From JAAYUJ01 sp963698165 (GTDB lineage: Bacteria > Desulfobacterota > Syntrophobacteria > Syntrophobacterales > Syntrophobacteraceae), in the NCBI GenBank assembly GCA_963698165.1, contig CAVOPT010000006.1:310001-374000 (forward strand): a stretch of DNA of 64,000 nt. Reading direction: 5' to 3'. A program made the translations under genes and the position numbers. Positions 46,256 through 55,036 of this stretch are shown here, one piece after another. The notes beneath the pieces were generated by a model. That model did no database searches. It worked only from the letters and a program-made list of their open reading frames with translations, and was not told the DNA's origin. How positions within the stretch are numbered: position 1 is the stretch's first letter; every line of letters begins with the position of its first letter.

Positions 46256-48637
46256 TCAAAGAATTTGATGTGAAAAAACCTCAAGAACATAGGGAGACCA
46301 CTCAGGAGTGCCGCAGCACCTGGTGGCTGGGAGGTCTTCCAGGATGGTGCCGTCCAGGTTCATGATATAGAGCCACCCGCCTGGAATCTGGAAGACGATC
46401 CTTTCGCCGTCGGGAGAAAATGAGAAACTCACGCAGTCAACGCCCCAATCCACCAGTTTCCGTGCATTCCCCCCGGTCCTGTCCGTGAGCCACATGTCAT
46501 AAGTCTGCCCCCCATCCCGCTTCGAGGCAAACAGGACCTTCTCGCCATCCGGTGACCATGTGGGCCAGCGACTGTCGTAGGGCTCATCGGTGACACGGGT
46601 GAGTTGGGACCCTTGGGGGTCTATCGACCAAATGTTGTAGATGGCGCTGGAACCCTGGGTCTGTGTCCTGCACTGAAAGACGATTTGATCCCCTCTTGGG
46701 GACCAGCTGGGTTGTTCCACATAAGGTTTGTCCCTCCAGAATTCAATGCCTCCGGGGAAAGTCCAGGCGCCTGTGCTCAAGTCGAACACAACGAGGGCAT
46801 TGTAGAGATCGCTTCCGTCAGGCGGATGCCGCATCCTGAGCCGCTGGGCCACCAGCTTCGTTCCATCCGGGCTCAATGAAGGGGCGAGATAGTGGCACTG
46901 GGTATCCCCAAACACTCTCTTGATGTTCCCCGGATATGGCTCCTCCGAGGTGAGGTCCACCACGACGATTTCGTAGCGGTTGTCCGAAGTGATGCCGTTG
47001 AAGGCCAGAAACCTTCCATCGGCCGACCATGTTGGATTGGCCCTCCACGCATAGCCGCGTCCTTCGTCGGCATCCGTGATCCGGGTGTCATCCGTCCCAT
47101 CGGGGAGAATCGTGTAGAGGAAGCTCGGATTGGTCGAACATCCGGGCTGGCCGGTGTAGGCGATCTTTGAGGTGAGAGGAAGGACCTTCGCCGCTATGGC
47201 CCCATCCTCGTTTCCAAGCTTTCCCCTGTAGATGAGCGTGATGGTGATGTCTTTCGCCTTCATTGGGATCCCGATGGGAAAGCTCACTTCAATGGGGACA
47301 AAGTCCGTGTTGATCGGGTCTCCATCACCGGTGACGGTATAAATTCCTCCCACCACGGCCCGTGCGAATCCCGTTTGACCTGGTAGCGTGTATCTGTAGA
47401 TGAGGTCAATGCTGCCGGACTTCATCATTTCCCCCAGCTGACCCAACTTGGATGCATTCCTGACCTTCAGGCCCATCCCCGAGAAATCGCCGTTGGAACG
47501 TCTTCGGAGGCTCATACCCGCAACGTCCAGCTTTCCTCTGAAAAAGTAGTCAACAAGCGCGGTGCAGTAGCCCACGGCCCGAGGTACAAGCAGTGACGCG
47601 TACTCCTTATGGATCTCGGAATCCAGGAGCCAGGTATAGCCCCAGCAGGTTTGAGGAGGCATGCAGTCCCATAGCCAGTAGCTTGCCGCAAGGAGCCGGT
47701 ATGGATTGAGCGTTCCAGTGTGGCGCAGGTAGATTTTCTGATCGACTTTTCCGTCCTCCCGGTCGACCCGTTCGGGATTGCTCCAGTCAATGATCGAGAA
47801 ATCGGTGTCGAGAGGCTTGTCGGGATGGGGGTATGTGAAGCCCGAGACGAACGAGGGGCCGATGGTTCCCTCACTGTAAAAGTGGGCATTGGTGTATTCA
47901 GCCAAGCCGATCGGACCATCGGAGGGATTATGGCCCGTGTATTGATCTTGATCCCAGAGGGCCGAGACGGGAATTGGGACCGAGGAATTCGAAACAGCGC
48001 CCGCAAAAATGACGGGATCGACGGGGTTCTGTGGTTGAAAGTTGAGCAACCCCTGAGCAGCCCGATCCTTTGCCCATTTCTCGTACGCGTCTCCCGAGGG
48101 ATGCGAGTCATTTCTCACGTGGGCCGGAACTGCAGCATCGGCCAGGAGATGCATAACCTGCCCGAGTCTCTGGAAAGTCTGCGCCCAATCAGACTCGGAG
48201 CCGGTCGTCAGGGCCCTGTGGTAATTGGCTCTTGCAGCACTCCAGGAAAATGCATTGGTGGCGTATGCTCCAGGATCATCGGACAGCTGAGCCCACACCA
48301 GGGACGACATGCCCGTGGGCACCAAGGGCATGTCCAGACCGGCGCTCTCCCATGGCTCCAACGGATCATGAAAGTGGTTCAGCCAACGCGGGTTGGCATC
48401 CTCCCGAGTGCCACCCTCTTCGATCCAATCACGAATTGTCTTTCCTAGAAGTTTGGTATCAATAATGCCGAGTCTAAGACCAAGTTGCTCTCTAATAAAC
48501 GTATCCATGTTGGAGTACAATGCTGCATGGCGGTTTATCCGGCGATGTACTACTTCATCATCATAGGCGCAAACGGATGATACTGCATGGCCCACAAAAA
48601 GTATGCCGAGCAAACAAATCGCGAGATATGTTCTCAT
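46256..48637 (-). CDS. Unit C: phospholipase C-like/TolB-propeller secreted protein (intact copy)
   Basis: This is the only unbroken copy, 793 residues. Signal peptide (YLAICLLGILFVGHAVSSVC), then a helical domain with DDEVVHRRINRHA, WLNHFHDPLEPWE and LGQVMHLLADAAVPAHVRND, whose spaced His/Asp residues resemble the zinc ligands of phospholipase C/P1 nuclease-type enzymes. After a beta linker it has a TolB-like propeller with PTWSADGRFLAFNGI, PSLSPDGTKLVAQRL, PSWSPRGDQIVFQ, PTWSPDGEKVLFASK and FSFSPDGERIVFQ blades. It follows an IS66-family insertion that now separates it from its operon partners, so its transcription may depend on the IS or be lost. Enzyme class is inferred from motif spacing only. 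Confidence 0.72.
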   Translation of the reverse strand: MRTYLAICLLGILFVGHAVSSVCAYDDEVVHRRINRHAALYSNMDTFIREQLGLRLGIIDTKLLGKTIRDWIEEGGTREDANPRWLNHFHDPLEPWESAGLDMPLVPTGMSSLVWAQLSDDPGAYATNAFSWSAARANYHRALTTGSESDWAQTFQRLGQVMHLLADAAVPAHVRNDSHPSGDAYEKWAKDRAAQGLLNFQPQNPVDPVIFAGAVSNSSVPIPVSALWDQDQYTGHNPSDGPIGLAEYTNAHFYSEGTIGPSFVSGFTYPHPDKPLDTDFSIIDWSNPERVDREDGKVDQKIYLRHTGTLNPYRLLAASYWLWDCMPPQTCWGYTWLLDSEIHKEYASLLVPRAVGYCTALVDYFFRGKLDVAGMSLRRRSNGDFSGMGLKVRNASKLGQLGEMMKSGSIDLIYRYTLPGQTGFARAVVGGIYTVTGDGDPINTDFVPIEVSFPIGIPMKAKDITITLIYRGKLGNEDGAIAAKVLPLTSKIAYTGQPGCSTNPSFLYTILPDGTDDTRITDADEGRGYAWRANPTWSADGRFLAFNGITSDNRYEIVVVDLTSEEPYPGNIKRVFGDTQCHYLAPSLSPDGTKLVAQRLRMRHPPDGSDLYNALVVFDLSTGAWTFPGGIEFWRDKPYVEQPSWSPRGDQIVFQCRTQTQGSSAIYNIWSIDPQGSQLTRVTDEPYDSRWPTWSPDGEKVLFASKRDGGQTYDMWLTDRTGGNARKLVDWGVDCVSFSFSPDGERIVFQIPGGWLYIMNLDGTILEDLPATRCCGTPEWSPYVLEVFSHQIL

Positions 48638-48669
48638 CAGTCACTCCCCTTACTTCTTGTGCGGCACGA

Positions 48670-50261
48670 GTATCCGTTCACCAGGGGGATGCTGATTAGT
48701 TGATCAGCGAAGGCCTTGGCGTTGCGTTGAAGGCAGCTGTCATGAGCTCAGAGAGAAAGTGGAAGGGATTCTTTCCCCGAAGTTGGCAAGTACGAGTTAC
48801 AGTGAGGATCCTTTCGGTGAAACGCTCTCCCCCTTCGGACTGATTTCCGAAACAGAGTTTTCTCCATTGAACGGCAGGGCGGAGCCCCAATTCAGCAGGA
48901 TTGTTGGTGGGCTCTACACCGTCGTGGGTGAGGAAAGTAAACAGATGGGGCCAGTTTCTGAGCATTCGCCTGGCTCGAGTGCGCACGGCAGGATCAGGGC
49001 TGTCCTGGTATTTGAGGCAATAGCGTTTCATTCGAGCCCTCATGAGGACCGTGGCATCCTGGAGTTGCCGACGAGTGATGCAGTCCTCGCGGAAAGCGTG
49101 CCAGCAGGCAAACAGATGCCCGACCTCCTTGAGCATGTTCTTGGCAAACACGTAGGAATCCGGACTGCCTCTGCTGTCCTTGAGGGCCTTGAGTTTGCGA
49201 ATCAAATGTGACCAGCAGAGCTGCCTCAGCCCATTTTTGTGGTAGCAACTGTAAGCGGAATGGTCATCGGAGGAGATGACACCTTTGAAGGTTTCGCCCA
49301 GAACGGACCTGAGCACTTTGGCTCCACGGCTTGCGGCAATGGCAAAATAAACCACCAGAGGAGAGACGAAGACCCAAAGGTAGCGGCGCTCCCCTTTACA
49401 CTTCCACCCGGTTTCGTCAATGTTGAGGTTGGGGGAATCGGCAAGGGTCTGTCTTATCTCCTGCGTTACTGGCTCCAGTTCCGGGCTCAGCCGATCGATG
49501 CAGTTGCATACGGTACCAACACACAGATCCAAACCAAAGAGGGTGTTCATGATCTCCACGATCCCCCTTCGGCCGATCTTGTGTACCGAACTGAGGTAGC
49601 CTGTGGCTCCATGAACTCGGGGCCCAAACTGACTTTGCGCCACCTCGCAGGGAACTTCGGCCCGGGTTTTGTGCCCGCAAGTGCACTTGAGCTCGTGGCA
49701 GCGATGTTCCGTCATGATCGGCTTGATCTCTGGCAGTTCAAAAGTCTGGTGTCTCAAAGGAGAAGAGGTTTCTTCGCACTGTTCCGGGCTCAGGGCAGCG
49801 GCGCACTTCTCACAAACCGCGGGAAAGTGATCGTGCACATGGTCCATCTCCTCAACCGCAAGCAGCTCTCTCTTGTGACCCTTGTGTCCCTTCTGACCAC
49901 CTCGAGAGCGAGTCGATTTCCGCTTCTTGGACCTGGCAACTCCTGGTCCATCGGATGATGGCGGTTTGGATGAGTTGGTGGAATTGGTGGATAGGGAAGC
50001 GATCTTTTTTTCCAAAATGCTGACTTGCTCAGTGAGGAACTCTATCCGGGCATGCATTTCCAGGAGGATTTTGACAACGGCCTCCTTGCCAGCTTCGTAG
50101 ATGAGCTCGGCTTCCCGAATGTCCATCAGTCCTCGCAGCGTGGGGGTCTGAACGAAAGGGCTCGCTTCTCACAGTGTTGGACCTTCCTATTATCAGATAA
50201 TGTTCAGGATGTCCCGAACGAAATGCGTGCCTGGCAAAAAAATTACCCCCTGAACGGTTAC
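48670..50261. mobile_element. IS66-family insertion sequence with 8-bp target duplication
   Basis: The 1,592-bp element has related ends, GTATCCGTTCACCAGGGGG on the left and GTAACCGTTCAGGGGG read inward from the right, starting with GTA as in IS66 elements. It is flanked by the perfect direct repeat CGGCACGA at 48662-48669 and 50262-50269. It carries only one transposase gene, as in the ISBst12-like subgroup. Removal of the element and one repeat restores the end of the unit C carboxypeptidase-regulatory-like gene. Confidence 0.93.
48696..50126 (-). CDS. IS66-family transposase (TnpC type)
   Basis: This 476-residue transposase has a leucine-zipper-like N-terminus (RIEFLTEQVSILEKKIASL), a Cys-rich zinc-finger segment (CEKCAAALSPEQCEE ... 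CTCGHKTRAEVPC), and the catalytic IS66 core with NIDETGWKCKGERRYLWVF, ISSDDHSAYSCY and EPTNNPAELGLRPAVQWRK (DDE residues and the C-terminal helical region). The frame is complete. No tnpA or tnpB accompanies it. It is on the same strand as the interrupted unit C operon. Confidence 0.93.
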   Translation of the reverse strand: MDIREAELIYEAGKEAVVKILLEMHARIEFLTEQVSILEKKIASLSTNSTNSSKPPSSDGPGVARSKKRKSTRSRGGQKGHKGHKRELLAVEEMDHVHDHFPAVCEKCAAALSPEQCEETSSPLRHQTFELPEIKPIMTEHRCHELKCTCGHKTRAEVPCEVAQSQFGPRVHGATGYLSSVHKIGRRGIVEIMNTLFGLDLCVGTVCNCIDRLSPELEPVTQEIRQTLADSPNLNIDETGWKCKGERRYLWVFVSPLVVYFAIAASRGAKVLRSVLGETFKGVISSDDHSAYSCYHKNGLRQLCWSHLIRKLKALKDSRGSPDSYVFAKNMLKEVGHLFACWHAFREDCITRRQLQDATVLMRARMKRYCLKYQDSPDPAVRTRARRMLRNWPHLFTFLTHDGVEPTNNPAELGLRPAVQWRKLCFGNQSEGGERFTERILTVTRTCQLRGKNPFHFLSELMTAAFNATPRPSLIN

Positions 50262-50831
50262 CGGCACGAGACCAAGATCTCTTCTCTCGACTTCCTCTAA
50301 TTCGAGCAGGCTTCTCAGTTTCTCGGGTGGCATCTCTACATGCGATATAGAGCCGAGGTTTTGCCTTCGCTCCTCCCGTGTCCTCAACTTCGGCAACTTG
50401 ATGGTTACATGCTCATCCGGTGGAATAAGACGCATGTCATAGACCCCATAGCCAGGTTTGAATATCGTAACAGGGGCTATATCATCCCACTTGTGGGGAA
50501 GCCTGAAGGCCCACGCCCTGTAGGCGGGTATGCTGAATTCCCCGTTGGCGTCCGTCGTGGTCTCCAGCGCTTCGACAAAGTGGGTTGTGAACCCGCCGGG
50601 CGTGTACATCTCAGTAAAGAAGACCATGAGGACGAGGGCCCCCTCGATGGGCTCTCCCGATGCCTCCTCAATGACTCGCCCATGGTATGGACCGAACTTG
50701 TGAGTGATGGTGCAGGGCCCAATCGCAGCCAGAACCACCAACACCAGTGCCCCTGCGCCCAACCACCGTAACGTCCTCTTCCGCTTTTTACCGGCGGGAA
50801 CCGGCGCGCCTGCCATGGGTGTCTCCTTCAC
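50193..50831 (-). CDS. Unit C: membrane-anchored carboxypeptidase-regulatory-like protein, 3' end altered by IS66
   Basis: ATG 50831 starts a protein with the membrane anchor WLGAGALVLVVLAAIGPC and a CarboxypepD_reg-like domain (GRVIEEASGEPIEGALVLMV, TTDANGEFSIPA), nearly identical to unit B. The last residues (GVIFLPGTHFVRDILNII) come from the IS66 end; without the insertion the gene would end GLVPHKK about 10 bases further, just before the PLC-like ATG. The protein may still work, since only the last four residues are replaced by some twenty. Role unknown. Confidence 0.75.
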   Translation of the reverse strand: MKETPMAGAPVPAGKKRKRTLRWLGAGALVLVVLAAIGPCTITHKFGPYHGRVIEEASGEPIEGALVLMVFFTEMYTPGGFTTHFVEALETTTDANGEFSIPAYRAWAFRLPHKWDDIAPVTIFKPGYGVYDMRLIPPDEHVTIKLPKLRTREERRQNLGSISHVEMPPEKLRSLLELEEVERRDLGLVPVTVQGVIFLPGTHFVRDILNII

Positions 50832-50909
50832 TCTGCCCTTCTTTCAACCGGCTAATCACGGATCGGCGTGAAAAAATGCCCGACTCATCCTCTTTCAGAG
50901 TCCCTCACC

Positions 50910-50964
50910 CTGTAGCATAGGGCCTTGTGCCCGTCCTAACGCCCACAAGTGGCTATGCACCAGC
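50910..50964. repeat. Palindromic repeat, unit C copy
   Basis: Same element as at 41489, slightly degenerated in the right arm (GTGGCTATGCACCAG), at the equivalent place between the cadherin-like and carboxypeptidase-regulatory-like genes. Confidence 0.8.
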
Positions 50965-51002
50965 AGGCATCTGTCACGCAGTTCCGCGACGACCCTCTCA
51001 AC

Positions 51003-53292
51003 CTAGAATTTATCGATCTTCCAGAGGCCCTTTTCATCTCGCCCGAAAAAGACGGAATAGGTGATGGCCACGGGCTGCCCATTCACGAGATGGTTCCTTT
51101 CTATCCGGTATTCCGCAGCGTCGTCGCGGCAAAGAATCATCTCGATATCCTCCATCTGGGAGACGATTTCCGGGAGTCTCCGGGAGAGCTCCCCAAAGAT
51201 CATGCGATACTGGTCTCTAGTTCTACCCGAGAAGTATTCCAAGGCTGCCTCGATCTCGCCACCGGCAAGTGTTCGCTTCATTCCATCCCATTTTGCCCTG
51301 AGCAATCCATCGATTGCGTTGCGGCTCTGAACATTGAGCATGATGGTGTCCGAGTGCGGCAGACCCTGCGTGTCTTTTACCACAGCCGTACATTGATAGA
51401 TCCCCTCGGCCGGAAACCTCACTCTACGCTCCTCCGGGACAGAGTCATCAAGCACTTCGATCTCTTCCGGTCCCGTGCAGGAAAACGTCGCACTGCTGAA
51501 ACCCATGGAAGAATCGACCCTCAGGGTGGTCTCAAGGGGCGCCACACCGGAATAGGTGGTCGCATTCAGCCTCAGGTATTCCCCTTCAAGGTCGCGCAAG
51601 GATCTGGACTGCAGCTGAGGCGGCGTTGCCCTCACTATCCGTTGCCGTCGCGGTGAGCACATTCTCTCCATCCTGGAGCGGCACGTGGTTGGCCACGAAC
51701 TCATTGCCATAGACCTGCGCCGTGACACCTCCCACCGTGACTCCCGTCTCATGTCCCGCCGGGTTGGTGATGATGCCCTGTACCATCACAGTGGGTCCGG
51801 CTATGAACTCTCCTTCCAGGGGCGACGTAATCCGAAGCGTTATGGAAGAAAGAGGATTCACTTTGATTCTGACAGTGCCCGATGCACTTCCGCCGTTTCC
51901 GTCGCTGACCGAGTAGGTGAAACTGTCTTCACCGCTGAATCCCGCCGTCGGTGCGTAGACAAGGGTGTTGTTCCCCCCGTCCCCAACACTCCCATGGCTC
52001 CCTTGACTGAAGGCGGACACGTGCACAGGGTCTCCGTCGGGGTCCCTGTCGTTTGTGAGAACTGCGATGACAACAGCCTTGCCTTCGCCCGTCGTTGCCG
52101 CATCATCGACCGCCGTGGGGGGATGGTTCACCCGGTTCACCGTGATGGAGACCGTTGCCGGCTGTGAATCAAGGGCTCCATCGCCCACTTTGAAGGTGAA
52201 GCTGTCCGCTCCGTGGTAGCCCGAATCCGGGGCATACGTGAGCCGGGGAGGCGTTCCAGCGAGACTTCCGTGGGCGGGTGACGCGGCCACGAAGAAACTG
52301 AGGGAATCCCCGTCAGGATCAGAGCCGGCAAGGAGAATCGAAACCGCTGCATCTTGATCCGTGCTTATGGATTGAGTGTTCGCCGCAGGCGCATCGTTTG
52401 CGGGGTTCACCGTGACGCTGACCCTGCCTGTTGCTGTCCCGCCCCGGCTGTCGCGTGCCGTGTAGGTGAAGCTGTCTTCGCCGTTGAAATCGGACTCCGG
52501 AGCGTAGGTGACAGTCCCGCCTGGGTTGAGGGAGACCAGTCCATGAACCCCCTGGGTCACGCTCGAGACCAAGAGCCCGCTTCCCGCGTCATTTGCCAGG
52601 ACGTCAACGGAAACCGGTGTGTCCTCCGGCGTGGATGCATGGTCATCGTTTGCGACCGGGGCTTGGCTCTGCACGGTCACGGTTGTGCTCGCGGTGGACG
52701 TCCCGCCGGGCCCGGCAGCCGTTATGGTGTAGGTCGTGGTTTGACTGGGAGCAACCGCTGTCGAACCCTCCAGAGGAACGCTCCCGACACCGTGATCGAT
52801 CTCGCAGGTCTCAGCGCCGGAAGAGGTCCAGGTCAGGGTGGACGAGCCACCTGCCGCAATGGATTCAGGGAAGGCGGAAAGGCTCACCGTGGGGCCGCCA
52901 TGGGCTCTCTTGATGGTGACGGTGATGAAGCTCCCCGGGGTGCCTGCGAGCAAGACCCCGAGCTTGTTGGAAGACTCAAGCGAGACGGCTCTCTCAATCC
53001 GTCCCGCATGATGGTTGAGGTCACAGGGGGTCACGACCTTCCTGCCGTTCAATGTGACGGTTCCACTCGATACCCGATGGCGTCCCCGGAAGCCCCCGTT
53101 TCGAATTTCCATCTTGAAACCCGAACCACACTCCGGGGTTGTGAATTCCGTGGTGACCGTTTTGGGCTTTCCCCAACCCCGCTCATACCGGGCGGGCCCA
53201 AACACAAGGGATTCTTTGGCAAAGACTGGCTGAAGAGGCAGACCCGAAGCCAGAAAAAGAAGGAAGGCCAGGCAAAAGGGTTTCTTGAGCAT
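51003..53292 (-). pseudogene. Unit C: secreted cadherin/VCBS-like multidomain protein, one frameshift
   Basis: ATG 53292 with GGAGGAATC begins the same signal peptide (KKPFCLAFLLFLASGLPLQP) and domain order as in units A and B. The frame is clean to about 51600, where a slip in ...VQILA(RP) hides the last 200 codons. Those are readable in the next frame (EYLRLNATTYSGVAPLETTL ... GLWKIDKF) to the stop at 51003. If corrected it encodes about 763 residues. First gene of unit C, behind the sigma-54-like site at 53364. Confidence 0.7.
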
Positions 53293-53363
53293 GATTCCTC
53301 CTGCTGCGTGGATTGCTCATGAAAACACGCTTTCCTCTCGAAAAGCGACTTGGACTCTTCCTG

Positions 53364-53379
53364 AGCAAGCACCATGCCC
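53364..53379 (-). promoter_or_regulatory. Sigma-54-like promoter of unit C
   Basis: Minus strand GGGCATGGTGCTTGCT, identical to unit A, about 71 bases before ATG 53292. Confidence 0.6.
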
Positions 53380-53550
53380 AACTCATCTGTTCTCGCCTCT
53401 CTTGCTCATCAGTGGGCCCCGGGGGCGAGTAGATATGGACTCCAAACCTCACCGATGCCGTGACTCGATGCAGCCTTTGATGTATCTCGGCACTTCCCGA
53501 CAAAGATTGTCGCCATGTCAGGAAGCGTAGTGAAGAACCCCGTAAAAAAA

Positions 53551-53580
53551 CCTTCGTGCACTTCGTGGCCTTCGTGGTGA
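53551..53580. repeat. Solo TTCGTGCACTTCGTGGCCTTCGTGGTGA repeat end
   Basis: One end of the TTCGTGGTGA family with no partner nearby. The rest of the gap 53380-53756 shows no gene. Confidence 0.6.
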
Positions 53581-53756
53581 CCAAAGCCTTTCGCTGTCGC
53601 CCAAATGGCGCGCCGTAAGACTTTGCGCCCTCCACGCCTTTGCGGTCGATTTTCGGTTCTTCATTGTTTCAGGTGCCCAGGAGGTGCATGATGGACGACG
53701 GTGATTCCTTTCGCACCGTTGACCCCTTGCCTCTTTGTGTTTCTCGTCGGCGGATG

Positions 53757-53780
53757 TATAATGGTTGCAATTGATGCAAC
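53757..53780 (+). promoter_or_regulatory. -10 box and operator palindrome of the RHH antitoxin gene
   Basis: A perfect TATAAT (53757-53762) is directly followed by GTTGCAATTGATGCAAC, a 6-bp inverted repeat, and by a GAGGAGG ribosome-binding site. This is a typical place for autorepression by a ribbon-helix-helix antitoxin. No clear -35 is seen. Confidence 0.6.
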
Positions 53781-53795
53781 TGAGGAGGCGAGTTT

Positions 53796-54080
53796 ATGGG
53801 ACACTCAACAACTGTCGGTGTGAAACTGGATGAAGAGACAAGAGAACGTTTAAAGCGGCTCGGTGAGATCAAACAAAGGACTCCACATTGGATCATGCGG
53901 GAAGCCATCTTGATGTATCTCGAGCGTGAAGAGGGAAGGGAGCGGGAAAAGCGGGAGGATCTGGAACGCTGGCAGCGGTATCAGGCTACAGGGCAGCATG
54001 TTTCTCATGAGGCAGTTGAGGCCTGGTTGGAAACTTGGGGAACTGACAGGGAGAGTGAATGTCAGCAGCCAGGCGATTGA
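53796..54080 (+). CDS. Ribbon-helix-helix (CopG/ParD-like) antitoxin
   Basis: This 94-residue protein has an N-terminal RHH fold (TTVGVKLDEETRERLKRLGE then RTPHWIMREAILMYLEREE) and a charged C-terminal tail with WQRYQATGQHVSHEAVEAWL, which resembles the toxin-binding end of RelB/ParD-type antitoxins. It overlaps the start of a ParE-like gene that is truncated, so it is an orphan. GAGGAGG lies at good distance upstream, and a likely operator overlaps its promoter. Confidence 0.85.
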   Translation: MGHSTTVGVKLDEETRERLKRLGEIKQRTPHWIMREAILMYLEREEGREREKREDLERWQRYQATGQHVSHEAVEAWLETWGTDRESECQQPGD

Positions 54081-54220
54081 TTTGGCTCGACGAGGCTGTT
54101 GAGGACACTACCCCGTCTACGGCGCTTTTTGGAGCCGAAGAACCCCCTTGCGGCGCAGCGAACCGCACGTTGCATTCTGGATGGATCAAAGATGCAGTGA
54201 ATGGTCTTTGGGTGTCTTGA
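54059..54220 (+). pseudogene. Truncated ParE/RelE-like toxin
   Basis: ATG 54059, overlapping the antitoxin end, begins MSAARRLIWLDEAVED, the first strand and helix of a ParE/RelE toxin, then turns into unrelated sequence and stops at 54220. The catalytic or folding core is missing. Confidence 0.6.
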
Positions 54221-54235
54221 AAAATCGCATCATCT

Positions 54236-54508
54236 TCAAGCACGTTTCCCATGCGCCTTGACATATGCCTTCAACACGGCATTCATGCGAGTCTGGTAGC
54301 CTTTCCCCTGGGACTTGAACCACTCGACTACTTCCCGGTCGAGCCTCAGAGTGACGGAAGATTTTCGTTCCGGCATGACCAGCGCGGTATTCTTGAAAAA
54401 CTCCTCACCCATCTCTGGGATATCTGAAAGGTCGATATCCTCATCTCTCATGGAATCAAGCCGGTTCCAATCGGTTTCTGATTTCCTTTTCAAATCTTTC
54501 TTGCTCAC
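54236..54508 (-). CDS. brnA: BrnA-family antitoxin
   Basis: This 90-residue protein has the BrnA pattern: an acidic N-terminal part (DLSDIPEMGEEFFKNTALVM) that binds the toxin and a C-terminal RHH DNA-binding part (SSVTLRLDREVVEWFKSQGKGYQTRMNAVLKAYV is its core, residues 50-84). It overlaps the end of brnT by 53 bases, the usual toxin-first order. BrnA neutralises BrnT and represses the operon in the characterised Brucella system. Confidence 0.88.
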   Translation of the reverse strand: MSKKDLKRKSETDWNRLDSMRDEDIDLSDIPEMGEEFFKNTALVMPERKSSVTLRLDREVVEWFKSQGKGYQTRMNAVLKAYVKAHGKRA

Positions 54509-54815
54509 GTCTGTTTGCCTTTCTCAGGGAAATCATCCGGATCGCTACACCGCGCCTTGTGAAGGCGACCGTCATGCAGCGCCCTCGAATGTGGCCGTAG
54601 CCGATAAGTCGTGGTTCACCATACTCCTTTGCGGATACTCCTTTGCGGAAATCAGGCCCTTGTGGGCGCAACGTGGACGGGCACAGGCCCTGTGCTACAC
54701 CAGCTTGACAATCAACCAGCATGGGAGCGGCGAACGCCTCATGGGCGTCCCGGAAATCCACGCCATGCTTTGCGAGGTTGGAAAGCCGCTTCTTTTCATC
54801 CCATTCGATTTTCAC
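54456..54815 (-). CDS. brnT: BrnT-family toxin with a 25-codon in-frame insertion
   Basis: The BrnT fold begins KIEWDEKKRLSNLAKHGVDF and resumes with EYGEPRLIGYGHIRGRCMTV and RMISLRKANRREQERFEKEI, all as expected. Between MLVD and SAKEYGEPR there are 25 extra residues (starting CQAGVAQGLCPSTLRPQG) encoded by a copy of the GTAGC palindromic repeat plus a 14-bp tandem duplication (TCCGCAAAGGAGTA). The frame is kept, and BrnA is intact. I chose the GTG at 54815 by similarity to family N-termini; an ATG at 54830 is also possible. BrnT is a ribonuclease toxin; whether this version is active is unknown. Confidence 0.82.
   Translation of the reverse strand: MKIEWDEKKRLSNLAKHGVDFRDAHEAFAAPMLVDCQAGVAQGLCPSTLRPQGPDFRKGVSAKEYGEPRLIGYGHIRGRCMTVAFTRRGVAIRMISLRKANRREQERFEKEIRNRLEPA
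54636..54710. repeat. Palindromic repeat inserted in brnT
   Basis: The 75-bp insertion holds GCCCTTGTGGGCGCAACG...GGCCCTGTGCTACACC, a copy of the dispersed palindrome, with TGATT on both sides and a duplicated ATACTCCTTTGCGG next to it. Confidence 0.8.
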
Positions 54816-54904
54816 GAGAGAAGTGTACATACAAAGAGTAAGTACGTCAACAATGTCACATCGCCTCGGCGTTTCTTGGGTCTTGTCATGTAAAGTGCTT
54901 CGAA

Positions 54905-54945
54905 GATCTTTGCGCTCTTCGCGCCTTTGCGGTGAATATCCCTTC
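54905..54945. repeat. Solo CTTTGCGCTCTTCGCGCCTTTGCGGTGAA repeat end
   Basis: A member of the TTTGCGGTGA repeat family upstream of the palindromic element; no partner end nearby. Confidence 0.55.
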
Positions 54946-55036
54946 CCCACTTCACACTGATCCTTGAACGCAAGACACCGGGGCGGTAGTATATCCGCAC
55001 ACTTTGATTTTTCACTTGCCCGAAAGGCCACTGATA

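Noticed and set aside
48759..49958. Plus-strand frames opposite the IS66 transposase
   Set aside because: They overlap the catalytic core of a complete transposase and have no features of their own.
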